From: Subdoligranulum variabile
GTDB taxonomy: Bacteria > Bacillota > Clostridia > Oscillospirales > Ruminococcaceae
Direction: 5' to 3'
Assembly (NCBI RefSeq): GCF_025152575.1
Contig: NZ_CP102293.1
Span: 2,108,001 to 2,172,000 of the forward strand
DNA: 64,000 nt
Position numbers and translations under genes: made by a program. Each line of letters begins with the position of its first letter. The first letter of the stretch is position 1. Below, piece after piece: positions 15,347 through 24,144 of the stretch. The notes under the pieces were generated by a model, which worked only from the letters and a program-made list of their open reading frames with translations, was not told where the DNA came from and made no database searches.

Positions 15347-17086
15347 ATGATGATCGACAAGCGTCTGCTTTCCGCCGTCCCGGAAAGCAAACGGTATATT
15401 GCCGCCAACGTGGCCCTGCAGTGGCTGGCCCTGGCCGCCAACATGGTGCTGGTCACGGCAGTCTGCCGTCTGCTGACCCGCCTGTGGGCGGGGACCGCGC
15501 TCTCCGGGGATCTGGCGGCCACGGCGGGGGTGGCCGTGGTGGCCCTGGCCGTGCGGTTCGCCTGCGCCGTGGGGGCCGCCCGGATGAGTTACCTTTCCAG
15601 CCGGTGGGTGAAGACCCGGCTGCGGGGCCTGCTTTACGAAAAGCTGCTCCGCCTGGGTACGGCCTACCGGGAGTCGGTCCAGACCAGTGAGGTGGTCCAG
15701 GTGGCCGTGGAAGGCGTGGACCAGCTGGAGATCTATTTCGGGCAGTACCTGCCCCAGTTTTTCTACGCCATGCTGGCGCCGCTGACCCTGTTTGCGGTGC
15801 TGGCGCCCATTGATCTGCCCTCGGCGGCGGTACTGCTCCTCTGTGTGCCGCTGATCCCGGCGTCCATTGCAGCGGTGCAGACCTGGGCCAAAAAGCTGCT
15901 GGGTCGTTACTGGGGCCAGTACACGGCGCTGGGGGATACCTTCCTGGAAAATCTGCAGGGGCTGACCACCCTCAAGATCTACGAGGCCGACGACTTCAAA
16001 AACCGGGAGATGAACGCCCAGGCGGAGGCCTTCCGCAAGATCACCATGCGGGTACTGACCATGCAGCTCAACTCCATCACCATCATGGACCTCATCGCCT
16101 ACGGCGGCGCGGCGGCCGGGATGATCCTGGCGGTGAGCCGGCTGGCGGCGGGGGCCATCAGCCTGCAGGGCTGCCTGATGATCCTGCTGCTGGCGGCGGA
16201 TTTCTTCCTGCCCATGCGCCTGTTGGGCAGCTTCTTCCATGTGGCCATGAACGGCATGGCCGCCAGCGAGAAGATCTTCCGGCTGCTGGATACGCCGGAA
16301 CCGGCCCGGGGAAACCGCCCCGCCCCGGCGGACTGTACCCTGGCCCTGGAAGCGGTGGATTTTGCCTTTGAGGAAGCCCGCCCCATCCTGAGGAAGGTTA
16401 CCATGCAATTTCCCAAAGGCAGCTTTACGGCGCTTGTGGGGGAATCTGGCTGCGGCAAATCCACCGTGGCGGCGCTGCTCACCGGCCGCCGTCATGGGCA
16501 GGCGGGGCGCATCACCCTGGGCGGTGTGCCGCTGGGGGAACTGGACGAGGCAAGCCTGGCCGCCACGGTGACCTATCTCTCCCACAACAGCTACCTCTTC
16601 AAGGGCACTGTGCGGGATAACCTGCGGATGGCCGCCCCCGATGCCGATGACGCCGCCCTCTGGAAGGTGCTGGAGCAGGTGCGGCTGGCGGACTTCCTGC
16701 GGGCCGAACAGGGGCTGGACACCCCGCTCCAGGAGAAGGCGTCCAACCTGTCGGGCGGGCAGTGCCAGCGGCTGGCCCTGGCCCGGGCGCTGCTCCACGA
16801 CACCCCGGTGTATATCTTTGACGAAGCCACCTCCAACATCGACGTGGAGAGTGAAAACGATATTATGGCGCTGATCCGCACGCTGGCCTGCCGCAAAACG
16901 GTGATCCTGATCTCCCACCGGCTGGCCAACGTCACCGGCGCCGACAAACTCTATCTGCTGGCGGAGGGCCGGGTGGCCGAAGCGGGCACCCACACCGACC
17001 TGCTGGCGGCACAGGGGGCCTATGCCCGGCTGTGGAATGCCCAGCAGCAGCTGGAACACTATACAGGACAGGAGGTATCGGCATGA
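15347..17086 (+). CDS. ABC exporter half-transporter, CydD-like
   Basis: 579 residues: six-helix membrane domain (1-315), then ATPase domain with Walker A GESGCGKST, Q-loop region YLSHNSYLFKGTV, signature LSGGQCQRLALARA, Walker B VYIFDEATS and H-loop ILISHR. The Q-loop has SHN in place of the usual Gln. CydDC exports cysteine and glutathione and is needed for cytochrome bd assembly in E. coli; no cydAB is visible here, so the substrate may be a thiol, haem or another reductant. Overlaps the next half-transporter by 4 bases (ATGA), so they form a heterodimer. Confidence 0.85.
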   Translation: MMIDKRLLSAVPESKRYIAANVALQWLALAANMVLVTAVCRLLTRLWAGTALSGDLAATAGVAVVALAVRFACAVGAARMSYLSSRWVKTRLRGLLYEKLLRLGTAYRESVQTSEVVQVAVEGVDQLEIYFGQYLPQFFYAMLAPLTLFAVLAPIDLPSAAVLLLCVPLIPASIAAVQTWAKKLLGRYWGQYTALGDTFLENLQGLTTLKIYEADDFKNREMNAQAEAFRKITMRVLTMQLNSITIMDLIAYGGAAAGMILAVSRLAAGAISLQGCLMILLLAADFFLPMRLLGSFFHVAMNGMAASEKIFRLLDTPEPARGNRPAPADCTLALEAVDFAFEEARPILRKVTMQFPKGSFTALVGESGCGKSTVAALLTGRRHGQAGRITLGGVPLGELDEASLAATVTYLSHNSYLFKGTVRDNLRMAAPDADDAALWKVLEQVRLADFLRAEQGLDTPLQEKASNLSGGQCQRLALARALLHDTPVYIFDEATSNIDVESENDIMALIRTLACRKTVILISHRLANVTGADKLYLLAEGRVAEAGTHTDLLAAQGAYARLWNAQQQLEHYTGQEVSA

Positions 17087-18738
17087 AGCGAAGCGGTTTT
17101 GCCGTGATGGCCCGACTCATCGGGCTGGTGCGGCCGCTGGCCGGGTATATGGCCCTGGCCGTAGCCATGGGTCTGGCGGGGCATCTCTGCGCCACGTGGA
17201 TTACGGTGCTCGGCGGGTTCGGCATCCTGCGGGTGCTGGGCCTGGAGGCACCGCTGCCCCTGACCGGGCTGTTCGTCGCGGCGGCGGTCATGGCGGTACT
17301 GCGGGCGGTGCTGCGCTACGGCGAGCAGGCCTGCAACCATTTTATTGCCTTCAAACTGCTGGCCCTGCTGCGGGACAAGGTGTTCCGCGCCCTGCGCCGT
17401 CTGGCCCCGGCCAAACTGGAGGGACGGGAAAAGGGGGACCTGATCGCCGTCATCACCTCGGACATCGAGCTGCTGGAGGTGTTCTACGCCCACACCATCT
17501 CCCCGGCGCTCATCGCGCTGCTCTTCAGCGGGCTGCTGACGGCATTCATCGGCAGCTACCATCCGCTGCTGGGGGCGCTGGCACTGGCCGCCTACGCCGT
17601 GGTGGGGCTGGCGGTGCCGCTGGCCGTCTCCCGGGCCAGCGGTCAGGAGGGGCTGCGGCTTCGCAACGAGGCGGGAGCGCTGGCAGCTTTTGTGCTGGAC
17701 AGCCTGCGGGGCCTGCCGGAAATTCTGCAATACGGTGCGGGTGCATCCCGGCTGCAGCAGATGCAGGACCGCACCGAGGCCCTCTCCCGCAGGGAGGCAC
17801 GGCTCAAGGCGGCGGCCGGGCGGGGAACTGCCGCCACCCAGCTGATCCTCTGGTGCTTTGACCTCGCGATGCTCTTTGCAGCGTCCGCCCTCTATCTGCG
17901 GGGCGCGGTGGATTTTGCCGGGGTGCTCCTTCCCACCCTGGCGCTCATGAGTTCCTTCGGCCCGGTGGTGGCACTGGCCAACCTGGGCGCCACCCTGCAG
18001 AATACCTTCGCCGCGGGCAACCGGGTGCTGGATATTCTGGAAGAAACGCCCCTGGTCCGGGACATCCACGGCCAGCCCGATGTGACCTTTGCCGGGGCGG
18101 GGGCGGAGGATGTGACCTTCGGCTACGGGGAGGAGACCATCCTGCAGAACGTGACGGTCCCCGTTCCCGCCGGCCGGACCATCGGCATTGTGGGCCGGTC
18201 GGGCAGCGGCAAATCCACCCTGCTCAAGCTGTTCCTGCGGTTCTGGCAGGTGGAACAGGGCCGGGTACAGCTGTCGGGTCGCAGCGTGGAGCAGATCAAT
18301 ACCCAAAATCTGCGCCGGATGCAGGCCCTCGTCACTCAGGAGACCCATCTCTTCCAGGATTCCATCCGCAACAATCTGCGGATCGCCAGGCAGGACGCCA
18401 CCGATGCGGAACTGGTGGCCGCCTGTAAAAAGGCATCCATCCATGACTTCATTGCGGCGCTGCCCCGGGGCTACGACACCCCCGTGGGGGAACTGGGGGA
18501 TACCCTGTCGGGCGGGGAACGGCAGCGGCTGGGCCTGGCCCGGGCCTTCCTGCACGATGCCCCCTTCCTGCTGCTGGACGAGCCCACCAGCAACCTGGAC
18601 AGCCTGAATGAAGCGGTCATCCTGCGGGCGCTGGCGGAGGAACACGGCAAACGCACGGTGGTGCTGGTCTCCCACCGGGTGTCCACCATGGGCATCGCCG
18701 ACACCGTCTATTCGGTGGAAAACGGGAGGGTGAGCTGA
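17083..18738 (+). CDS. ABC exporter half-transporter, CydC-like
   Basis: 551 residues, partner of the preceding gene. Membrane domain about 1-310, then ATPase domain with Walker A GRSGSGKST, Q-loop VTQETHLFQDSI, signature LSGGERQRLGLARA, Walker B FLLLDEPTS and VLVSHR, all intact. A heterodimer with one altered Q-loop (partner) and one canonical half is typical of asymmetric exporters. Start ATG 17083 lies inside the stop of the upstream gene; the frame's earlier start (17032) would overlap 55 bases and lacks a ribosome site. Confidence 0.87.
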   Translation: MKRSGFAVMARLIGLVRPLAGYMALAVAMGLAGHLCATWITVLGGFGILRVLGLEAPLPLTGLFVAAAVMAVLRAVLRYGEQACNHFIAFKLLALLRDKVFRALRRLAPAKLEGREKGDLIAVITSDIELLEVFYAHTISPALIALLFSGLLTAFIGSYHPLLGALALAAYAVVGLAVPLAVSRASGQEGLRLRNEAGALAAFVLDSLRGLPEILQYGAGASRLQQMQDRTEALSRREARLKAAAGRGTAATQLILWCFDLAMLFAASALYLRGAVDFAGVLLPTLALMSSFGPVVALANLGATLQNTFAAGNRVLDILEETPLVRDIHGQPDVTFAGAGAEDVTFGYGEETILQNVTVPVPAGRTIGIVGRSGSGKSTLLKLFLRFWQVEQGRVQLSGRSVEQINTQNLRRMQALVTQETHLFQDSIRNNLRIARQDATDAELVAACKKASIHDFIAALPRGYDTPVGELGDTLSGGERQRLGLARAFLHDAPFLLLDEPTSNLDSLNEAVILRALAEEHGKRTVVLVSHRVSTMGIADTVYSVENGRVS

Positions 18739-19073
18739 TGACCACCGCCCACAAGCGGGAGCGGGAAAAGCAGGTGGTCTCCTGCATGATCGCCCTGTAC
18801 TGCCGCCGCAAACATCATACAAAAACCGGGCTTTGCCCCGACTGCGCCGCGCTGGACGACTACGCCCGGCAGCGCAGCGACCGCTGCCCGTTCATGGAGA
18901 CCAAGACCTTCTGTTCCCACTGCACCGTGCACTGTTACCGAGCCGATATGCGGCAAAAGATCCGCGATGTCATGCGGTTTGCCGGTCCGCGGATGCTGCT
19001 GGTCCACCCGGTGCTGGCGGTGCGCCACCTGTTGGAATCCCATCACGAACGCAAGAAAAGGAGACTCCCATGA
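18738..19073 (+). CDS. YgbA-like cysteine-rich protein (nitrous oxide-stimulated promoter family)
   Basis: 111 residues, soluble, with cysteines at 16, 22, 33, 36, 50, 59, 62 and 66, including TGLCPDCAALDDYA and FCSHCTVHCYRADMR, which mark the YgbA_NO family. E. coli ygbA is controlled by the NO-sensing repressor NsrR, and the protein has been linked to survival under nitrosative stress; molecular function is unsettled. The cysteines could hold zinc or an Fe-S cluster. Overlaps the stop of the ABC gene by one base (TGATG) and the next gene by 4 bases, so it is translationally coupled in the operon. Confidence 0.85.
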   Translation: MTTAHKREREKQVVSCMIALYCRRKHHTKTGLCPDCAALDDYARQRSDRCPFMETKTFCSHCTVHCYRADMRQKIRDVMRFAGPRMLLVHPVLAVRHLLESHHERKKRRLP

Positions 19074-19465
19074 CCCTGCGCAAACTGTTGTATCTGGCCC
19101 TGGGCTTTCTGGGGCTGGCCCTGGGCGCTGTGGGGGCGGTACTGCCCCTGCTGCCCGCCTTTCCCTTTCTGCTGCTGGCGGCCTACGGTTTCGGCCGCGG
19201 CAGCGAGCGGCTGGACCGCTGGTTCAAAGGCACCCGGCTCTACCGGGATAACCTGGAGGACCTGGCCGCCGGCCGGGGACTGACCCGCCGCGCCAAGATC
19301 CGCATCATGGTCACCGTCACGCTGTTCATGGCGGCGGGATTCATCGCCATGGATGCCGTGGCGGTGGGACGCATCGTGCTGGCCTTTGTCTGGGTGGGAC
19401 ATGTGCTCTACTTCTTGTTCGGGGTGCGCACGCTGCCGGATGACCAGGAGAAAAACAACGAATAA
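19070..19465 (+). CDS. DUF454 (YbaN-family) inner membrane protein
   Basis: 131 residues with the DUF454 hallmarks: LYLALGFLGLALGAVGAVLPLLPAFPFLLLAAYGFGRGS at the N-terminus, then RLDRWFKGTRLYRDNLEDLAAGRGLTRRAKIRIM and two further helices. Family function is unknown; members often lie next to iron, haem or redox genes. Last gene of the operon, coupled by a 4-base ATGA overlap. Confidence 0.87.
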   Translation: MTLRKLLYLALGFLGLALGAVGAVLPLLPAFPFLLLAAYGFGRGSERLDRWFKGTRLYRDNLEDLAAGRGLTRRAKIRIMVTVTLFMAAGFIAMDAVAVGRIVLAFVWVGHVLYFLFGVRTLPDDQEKNNE

Positions 19466-19480
19466 TCGAATGAATCAAAG

Positions 19481-19512
19481 CAAGGGGCGGCCGGTCGGCC
19501 GCCCCTTGTCTG
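19481..19512 (+). terminator. Hairpin ending the CydDC-like operon
   Basis: Perfect 12-bp stem (19481-19492 with 19497-19508), four-base loop, followed by TCTGCTGT. The T tract is poor, but the stem lies 15 bases after the last stop. Confidence 0.6.
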
Positions 19513-19535
19513 CTGTAAAATTTCGCCGTTCTGTC

Positions 19536-19564
19536 TTTACCCCGGCGCTGAACCGCGTTATAAT
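19536..19564 (+). promoter_or_regulatory. Promoter of brnQ
   Basis: TTTACC (19536-19541), 17-base spacer, TATAAT (19559-19564). Confidence 0.75.
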
Positions 19565-19603
19565 AAAACCGATTTCAACCGTGTGTGTAAAGGAAATAGG
19601 ACT

Positions 19604-20944
19604 ATGAAAAAACTTACCTTTCGGCAGCTGCTGACCGTGGCCAGTATGCTGTTCGGCATGTTCTTCGGCGCGGGCAACCTGATCTTCCCGGCTTCCATGG
19701 GTCAGCTGGCGGGACGCAACCTCTGGCTGGCCTCGGTGGGCTTCCTCATCACCGGCGTGGGGCTGCCGCTGCTGGGTGTGGCGGCGCTGGGCATCAGCCG
19801 GGAAGAAGGCCTGCTGGAACTGAGCGGTCGGGTCAGCAAGGGCTACGGCCTGTTCTTCACCTGTCTGCTCTATCTGACCATCGGCCCCTTCTTCGCCATT
19901 CCCCGCTGCGCCACCGTATCCTATACGGTGGGCATCCAGCGGATGCTCCCCGAAACCGGCCAGACCCTGGCGCTGGCGGTTTTCTCCCTGGTGTTCTTTG
20001 CGGCGGTGCTTTTCTTCTCTCTGCGCCCCGGGGAGATTCTCACCTGGATCGGCAAGGTGCTCAACCCGCTGTTCCTCGTCTTTCTGGCGGTGCTGGTGCT
20101 GCGGGCTCTTACGGCACCCCTGGGTGCCGTGGCCGACATCGACCCCACCGGCAGCTACGCTGCGGCAGCGCTGCCCACCGGCCTGCTGGAAGGCTACAAC
20201 ACCATGGATGCCCTGGCCAGCCTGGCCTTCGGCATCATTGTGGTCAACGCCATCCGGGGCCTGGGGGTGGAGGAACCCGGTCAGGTGGCCAAAAGCACGG
20301 TCTTTGCGGGCATCTTCAGCTCGCTGCTCATGGCAGTGATCTATCTGCTGGTCACCGTGGTGGGCGCCCAGAGCCGCGGCCAGTTCGCGGCAGCCAGCAA
20401 CGGCGGCGAGGCCCTGGCCCAGATCGCCGAGCACTACTTCGGACCGGCGGGGGCCCTGATCCTGGCGGCCACCGTCACCATCGCCTGCCTGAAAACGGCG
20501 GTGGGACTCATCACCAGCTGCGGCGAGACCTTCGTGAAGATCTTCCCCCACGGCCCCTCCTACCGGGTGTGGGCGGTGACCTTCTGTGTGGTGTCCTTCC
20601 TCATCGCCAACCTGGGACTCAACGCCATCCTGGCCTATTCCACCCCCATGCTGATGTTCCTGTACCCCCTGTCCATCGTGCTGATCCTGCTCACGCTGGG
20701 CGGGCGGCTTTTCGGCAACCATCCCACCGTGCTGCGCTGGACCATCGGCTGCACGGCGCTGGCGGCGCTGGTGGACCTGCTGCGCACCCTGCCCGGGGAG
20801 ACCCAGGCGTTCCTCCATCTGGAAGGCGTGGTGGCGCTGGCCCAGTCCTGGCTGCCGCTGTGTGAACAGGGCTTCGGCTGGGTGCTGCCCGCCCTCATCG
20901 GTCTGGTCATCGGTCTGGTGCTGCGCGCTGTGCGCCGCAGCTGA
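19604..20944 (+). CDS. brnQ: Branched-chain amino acid:cation symporter BrnQ (LIVCS family)
   Basis: 446 residues, about twelve membrane helices. The N-terminus LLTVASMLFGMFFGAGNLIFPASMGQLAG is the LIVCS family signature, and SYTVGIQRML and KTAVGLITSCGETF follow. Imports leucine, isoleucine and valine with Na+ or H+. The frame opens at 19583, but AAAGGAAAT lies 6 bases before ATG 19604, which gives the standard N-terminus. Single gene with own promoter and terminator. Confidence 0.93.
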   Translation: MKKLTFRQLLTVASMLFGMFFGAGNLIFPASMGQLAGRNLWLASVGFLITGVGLPLLGVAALGISREEGLLELSGRVSKGYGLFFTCLLYLTIGPFFAIPRCATVSYTVGIQRMLPETGQTLALAVFSLVFFAAVLFFSLRPGEILTWIGKVLNPLFLVFLAVLVLRALTAPLGAVADIDPTGSYAAAALPTGLLEGYNTMDALASLAFGIIVVNAIRGLGVEEPGQVAKSTVFAGIFSSLLMAVIYLLVTVVGAQSRGQFAAASNGGEALAQIAEHYFGPAGALILAATVTIACLKTAVGLITSCGETFVKIFPHGPSYRVWAVTFCVVSFLIANLGLNAILAYSTPMLMFLYPLSIVLILLTLGGRLFGNHPTVLRWTIGCTALAALVDLLRTLPGETQAFLHLEGVVALAQSWLPLCEQGFGWVLPALIGLVIGLVLRAVRRS

Positions 20945-20958
20945 ACCAAAACAAAACG

Positions 20959-20996
20959 GCCCCGCCGCCGCGGATTTCCGCGGCGGCGGGGCTTTT
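20959..20996. terminator. Bidirectional terminator between brnQ and the HAD phosphatase gene
   Basis: Perfect 15-bp GC stem (20959-20973 with 20978-20992), loop ATTT, TTTT on the plus side and TTTTGTTTT on the minus side. Confidence 0.88.
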
Positions 20997-20999
20997 GGC

Positions 21000-21842
21000 T
21001 TATGCGTTGGCGGCAATGCCCGCAGGGGAACTGGTGTGGCAGGGCCGGGCGGGATCCGGCAGGAATGCCTGCCGCAGCTCCGCCACCGAAGGAAAGATCC
21101 AGGTGGGCCGGTGGGCGCTGGCCTCTACGTCAGCCAGGGTGGCTTCGCCGCTGAGCACCAGGGCGGTGTCCACCCCGGCGCGCAGGCCGCAGGCAATGTC
21201 GGTGTAGAGTCGGTCGCCCACCACCAGGGCTTCCTCGGGGGAAAATCCGGTGGCCTCCAGGGCGTACTGCACCATGGCCGGTTCCGGCTTGCCCAGAAAT
21301 TTCGGACGCCGGTGGGTGGCGGTCTCGATCATGTTGCAGATGGCGCCGCAGTCCGGCAGATAGCCGAAATCCACCGGGCAGACGAGGTCGGGGTTGGTGG
21401 CGATATAATCCACCTCCCGGGTGGTCAAAAGCAGGCAGACGTCCTTGATCTTCTCGTAGGTCAGGGCGTTATCGTAGGACACCAGCACACAGGTGATGGC
21501 CTTGTCGTGGGCATTGGTGGTGATCTGCAGACCGCTGCGGCGGCACTCCTTCAGGAAGGAATCGGTGGCCAGGGCGTAGATGTGCTGCCCGGCGTAGTGC
21601 TCTTTCAGGTAACGGATGGTGGTGGTCCCGGCGGTGAGGTAGTTGCCCTCGTCGCTGGGCACCCCCAGGGTGCGGAAAAACCGGATGTAATCCGCCGTGC
21701 TGCGGGTGGAATTGTTGGTGATGAAAACATACTGCCCCCCGCTGCGCCGCACCGCCTGCAGAAACTCCCCGGCACCGGGGATCAGGGCGTTGCCCCGGCA
21801 GATGGTGCCGTCGATGTCCAGAAGAAACAGCCGCTTGGTCAT
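21000..21842 (-). CDS. HAD-IIA family phosphatase (NagD / phosphoglycolate or glycerol-3-phosphate phosphatase type)
   Basis: 280 residues. Motif I FLLDIDGTI (nucleophile Asp9, acid Asp11), motif II ITNNST, a C2-type cap, motif III Lys in FLGKPEP and motif IV VVGDRLYTDI. HAD-IIA enzymes hydrolyse small phosphomonoesters such as glycerol 3-phosphate, UMP or p-nitrophenyl phosphate. It is the last gene of the ugp operon and overlaps the glycerophosphodiesterase by 4 bases, so glycerol 3-phosphate released there is a reasonable substrate; that is inference. Confidence 0.87.
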   Translation of the reverse strand: MTKRLFLLDIDGTICRGNALIPGAGEFLQAVRRSGGQYVFITNNSTRSTADYIRFFRTLGVPSDEGNYLTAGTTTIRYLKEHYAGQHIYALATDSFLKECRRSGLQITTNAHDKAITCVLVSYDNALTYEKIKDVCLLLTTREVDYIATNPDLVCPVDFGYLPDCGAICNMIETATHRRPKFLGKPEPAMVQYALEATGFSPEEALVVGDRLYTDIACGLRAGVDTALVLSGEATLADVEASAHRPTWIFPSVAELRQAFLPDPARPCHTSSPAGIAANA

Positions 21843-22582
21843 GCCTGGCTCGCCGTGAGGCCGCGGCGGATCTCCAGCGCCAGTTTGGGGTCGTTGGTGA
21901 TGACGTCGGCACCCTGGCCCATCAGCCAGCGCAGATCCTCCGCCCCGTTCACCGTCCAGACCCGCACGGTCAGCCCACTGTCGAGATACCGCTGCAGCAG
22001 GTCCGCCATTTTTACGTTGTACAGCCCCGGATGCAGCCCCTGTACTCCGTGGGCGGCGGCATATTTCTCCACGTCGCAGATGATGTCGCCGAGGAGGTAG
22101 GCCGTCGCGGCCTCGGGGGCCAGCTGGCGGATTTTTTCGATGCTGTAGTGGTTGAAGGAGGACCAGATCACCCGGTCCTGCATCCCCATGCCTTCCACCA
22201 GACGCAGGGCTTTCTCCTCGATGCCGTCATACCACAGGATGCCGGTCTTGATCTCGATGTTCACCAGCATCTTGCCGGGCTTCACCAGGGCCAGCACCTC
22301 CCGCAGGGTGGGGATGCGCGCCTCGGCAAAGCCGTCCATGCCGTTGTCGGCACACAGGGCCCGCAGCTCGGCCAGGGTGTAGTCCTGTACCAGACCGGTG
22401 CCGTTGGTGGTGCGGTCCACCTTTTCATCGTGGATGACCACCAGCTCGCCGTCCTTCGTCAGATGGATGTCCAGCTCGATGCCGTCGGCCCCCTGTTCCA
22501 TGGCCAGCGCAAAGGCCGGCAGGGTGTTTTCCGGCGCGTAGGCGCTGGCGCCCCGATGGGCGTATACCTTTACCTGTTTCAT
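21839..22582 (-). CDS. ugpQ: Glycerophosphodiester phosphodiesterase (UgpQ type)
   Basis: Cleaves glycerophosphodiesters to glycerol 3-phosphate and an alcohol. 247 residues, no signal peptide, so cytosolic like UgpQ. Seen: catalytic HRGASAYAPENTLPAFALAMEQGAD, IELDIHLTKDGELVVIHD (metal ligands Glu and Asp, second His), and VWTVNG near the C-terminus. The frame opens at 22609, but GGAAAGGAAG lies ten bases before ATG 22582. Sits between the binding protein gene and the HAD phosphatase gene. Confidence 0.92.
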   Translation of the reverse strand: MKQVKVYAHRGASAYAPENTLPAFALAMEQGADGIELDIHLTKDGELVVIHDEKVDRTTNGTGLVQDYTLAELRALCADNGMDGFAEARIPTLREVLALVKPGKMLVNIEIKTGILWYDGIEEKALRLVEGMGMQDRVIWSSFNHYSIEKIRQLAPEAATAYLLGDIICDVEKYAAAHGVQGLHPGLYNVKMADLLQRYLDSGLTVRVWTVNGAEDLRWLMGQGADVITNDPKLALEIRRGLTASQA

Positions 22583-22648
22583 TGTCGTACAGCTTCCTTT
22601 CCTGTGCAAAAACCGGGAAAAGCCGCGGCCTTTCCCGGTAGTGTTGCC

Positions 22649-24064
22649 TTATCCGTTGATGAGGTTGTAAGTCTCGATGGAGTCGTTGACCTGCTCGGTG
22701 ATGGAGGCGACCGCTTCCTCGGGGGACTGGGTGCCGTTCAGCATCTCCTCAATCTCGGTCTCCACGATCTGGCGGGACTCGGGGAAGACGCTGAGCAGGG
22801 CGCCGGCGTACTGCGGGGCGGAATCGTGCAGCTGGTCGATGGCGGTCTGGAACTGGGGATACTGTTCCATGTTGGCCTTGTAGGTATCCTCATTGGCCGC
22901 CGCGGTGGTCACCGGGAAGTAACCGGTCTGGGCGTTCCAGTAGGCCTGGGATTCCGGCGAGATCAGGAACTCGATGAACCGCCAGGTGGCCGCCAGCTTG
23001 ACGGGGTCGTTGTTGTTCAGCGCCCACAGGGAGCCGCCGCCGATGGACACACCGCCCTGGTCGGCGTCGGTGACGGCGGGGAAGTAGGCAGTGCCCACCT
23101 CGAAGGAGTCACCGGTATCCTGGAGCACCTGCTTCAGGGAGGCGGTGGAGCCCAGCATCATGGCCGCCTTGCCGGAGGTGAAATCGGTGGTGGCGGTATC
23201 GCTGCCGCTGCGGCCCACGTTGGGGGCATAGCCGCCGTCGTAGAGCTCTTTCCAGGCGTTGAGGATGTTCAGCGCGCCGCCGTTCTCGTCAAAGACCACT
23301 TTGGTGGCGGGAGCGGTGCGGCCGTTGCCGTTGTCCACCATCTCCAGGCCCTGCTTGCAGAGGAACTGCTCGAACCACCAGCCGTAGACGCTCATGGCCA
23401 GCACTTCCTGGGTGCCGGCTTTTTCTTTCAGCTGATCGCCCACCGCGGCAATGCCTTCCAGACTGGTGGGAATCTCGGTGATGCCGGCGGCGTCAAACAT
23501 ATCCTTGTTGTAGTAGAGCAGCGGGGTGGAGGAGTTGAAGGGCATGGAGTACAGCCCCGCGTCGGTGGTGTAGTAGGCGGCGATGTTGGGCTCGATCTGG
23601 GAGGCGTCGTACCCGGCGGCGTCGATGAGCTGCTGCATGGGCACCACCCAGCCGGAATCGATCATGAAACGGGTGCCGATGTCGTAGATCTGGACCAGGT
23701 CGGCGCCCATGTTGCCGATCTGGGCGCTTTTCAGCTTGTTGATGGCGTCGTCGTAGCTGCCCTGGTAGACCGCCTCCACGGTGATGCCGTATTCGTTCTC
23801 CTGGTTGAATTTGTCCACCAGGGCGGTCATGGCCTCGCCGTTGACGCCGCCCATGGAATGCCAGAAGGTCAGCTTGGTGCCGGTGGTGTCCAGGGTGTTG
23901 AAATCGTCCCCGATGAGGGCCGCGGCGGCCTCTGCTTCACTGGCGGCCGCGGTGGATGCGGTGTCGGCGGTGGCGGTATCGGCGGCCTGGGCGCTGCAGC
24001 CGGCCAGGGGAACGCCCACCAGGGCGGCGGCCAGCAGGCCGGTGAGAACTTTGTTGGCTTTCAT
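22649..24064 (-). CDS. ugpB: ABC transporter solute-binding lipoprotein, UgpB-like
   Basis: 471 residues. Signal peptide with lipobox LAGCSA (Cys23), an Ala/Thr-rich linker to about residue 50, then the UgpB-type LTFWHSMGGVNGEAMTALVDKFN, a YYNKDMFDAAGI segment and IGGGSLWAL. The WHSMGG motif is typical of glycerol-3-phosphate / glycerophosphocholine binding proteins. The operon context (ugpCAE plus a glycerophosphodiesterase) agrees. Follows ugpE by 80 bases. Confidence 0.87.
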   Translation of the reverse strand: MKANKVLTGLLAAALVGVPLAGCSAQAADTATADTASTAAASEAEAAAALIGDDFNTLDTTGTKLTFWHSMGGVNGEAMTALVDKFNQENEYGITVEAVYQGSYDDAINKLKSAQIGNMGADLVQIYDIGTRFMIDSGWVVPMQQLIDAAGYDASQIEPNIAAYYTTDAGLYSMPFNSSTPLLYYNKDMFDAAGITEIPTSLEGIAAVGDQLKEKAGTQEVLAMSVYGWWFEQFLCKQGLEMVDNGNGRTAPATKVVFDENGGALNILNAWKELYDGGYAPNVGRSGSDTATTDFTSGKAAMMLGSTASLKQVLQDTGDSFEVGTAYFPAVTDADQGGVSIGGGSLWALNNNDPVKLAATWRFIEFLISPESQAYWNAQTGYFPVTTAAANEDTYKANMEQYPQFQTAIDQLHDSAPQYAGALLSVFPESRQIVETEIEEMLNGTQSPEEAVASITEQVNDSIETYNLING

Positions 24065-24144
24065 CTACTTACACACTCCTAATAATAGTACATTTTTTTG
24101 CACAAATCTATATGAAACGGTGAAAAGTCACCGGTCCAGCAAAA

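Noticed and set aside
19481..19512. Bidirectional attenuator for brnQ
   Set aside because: The brnQ promoter lies downstream of the hairpin, so it can only end the preceding operon.
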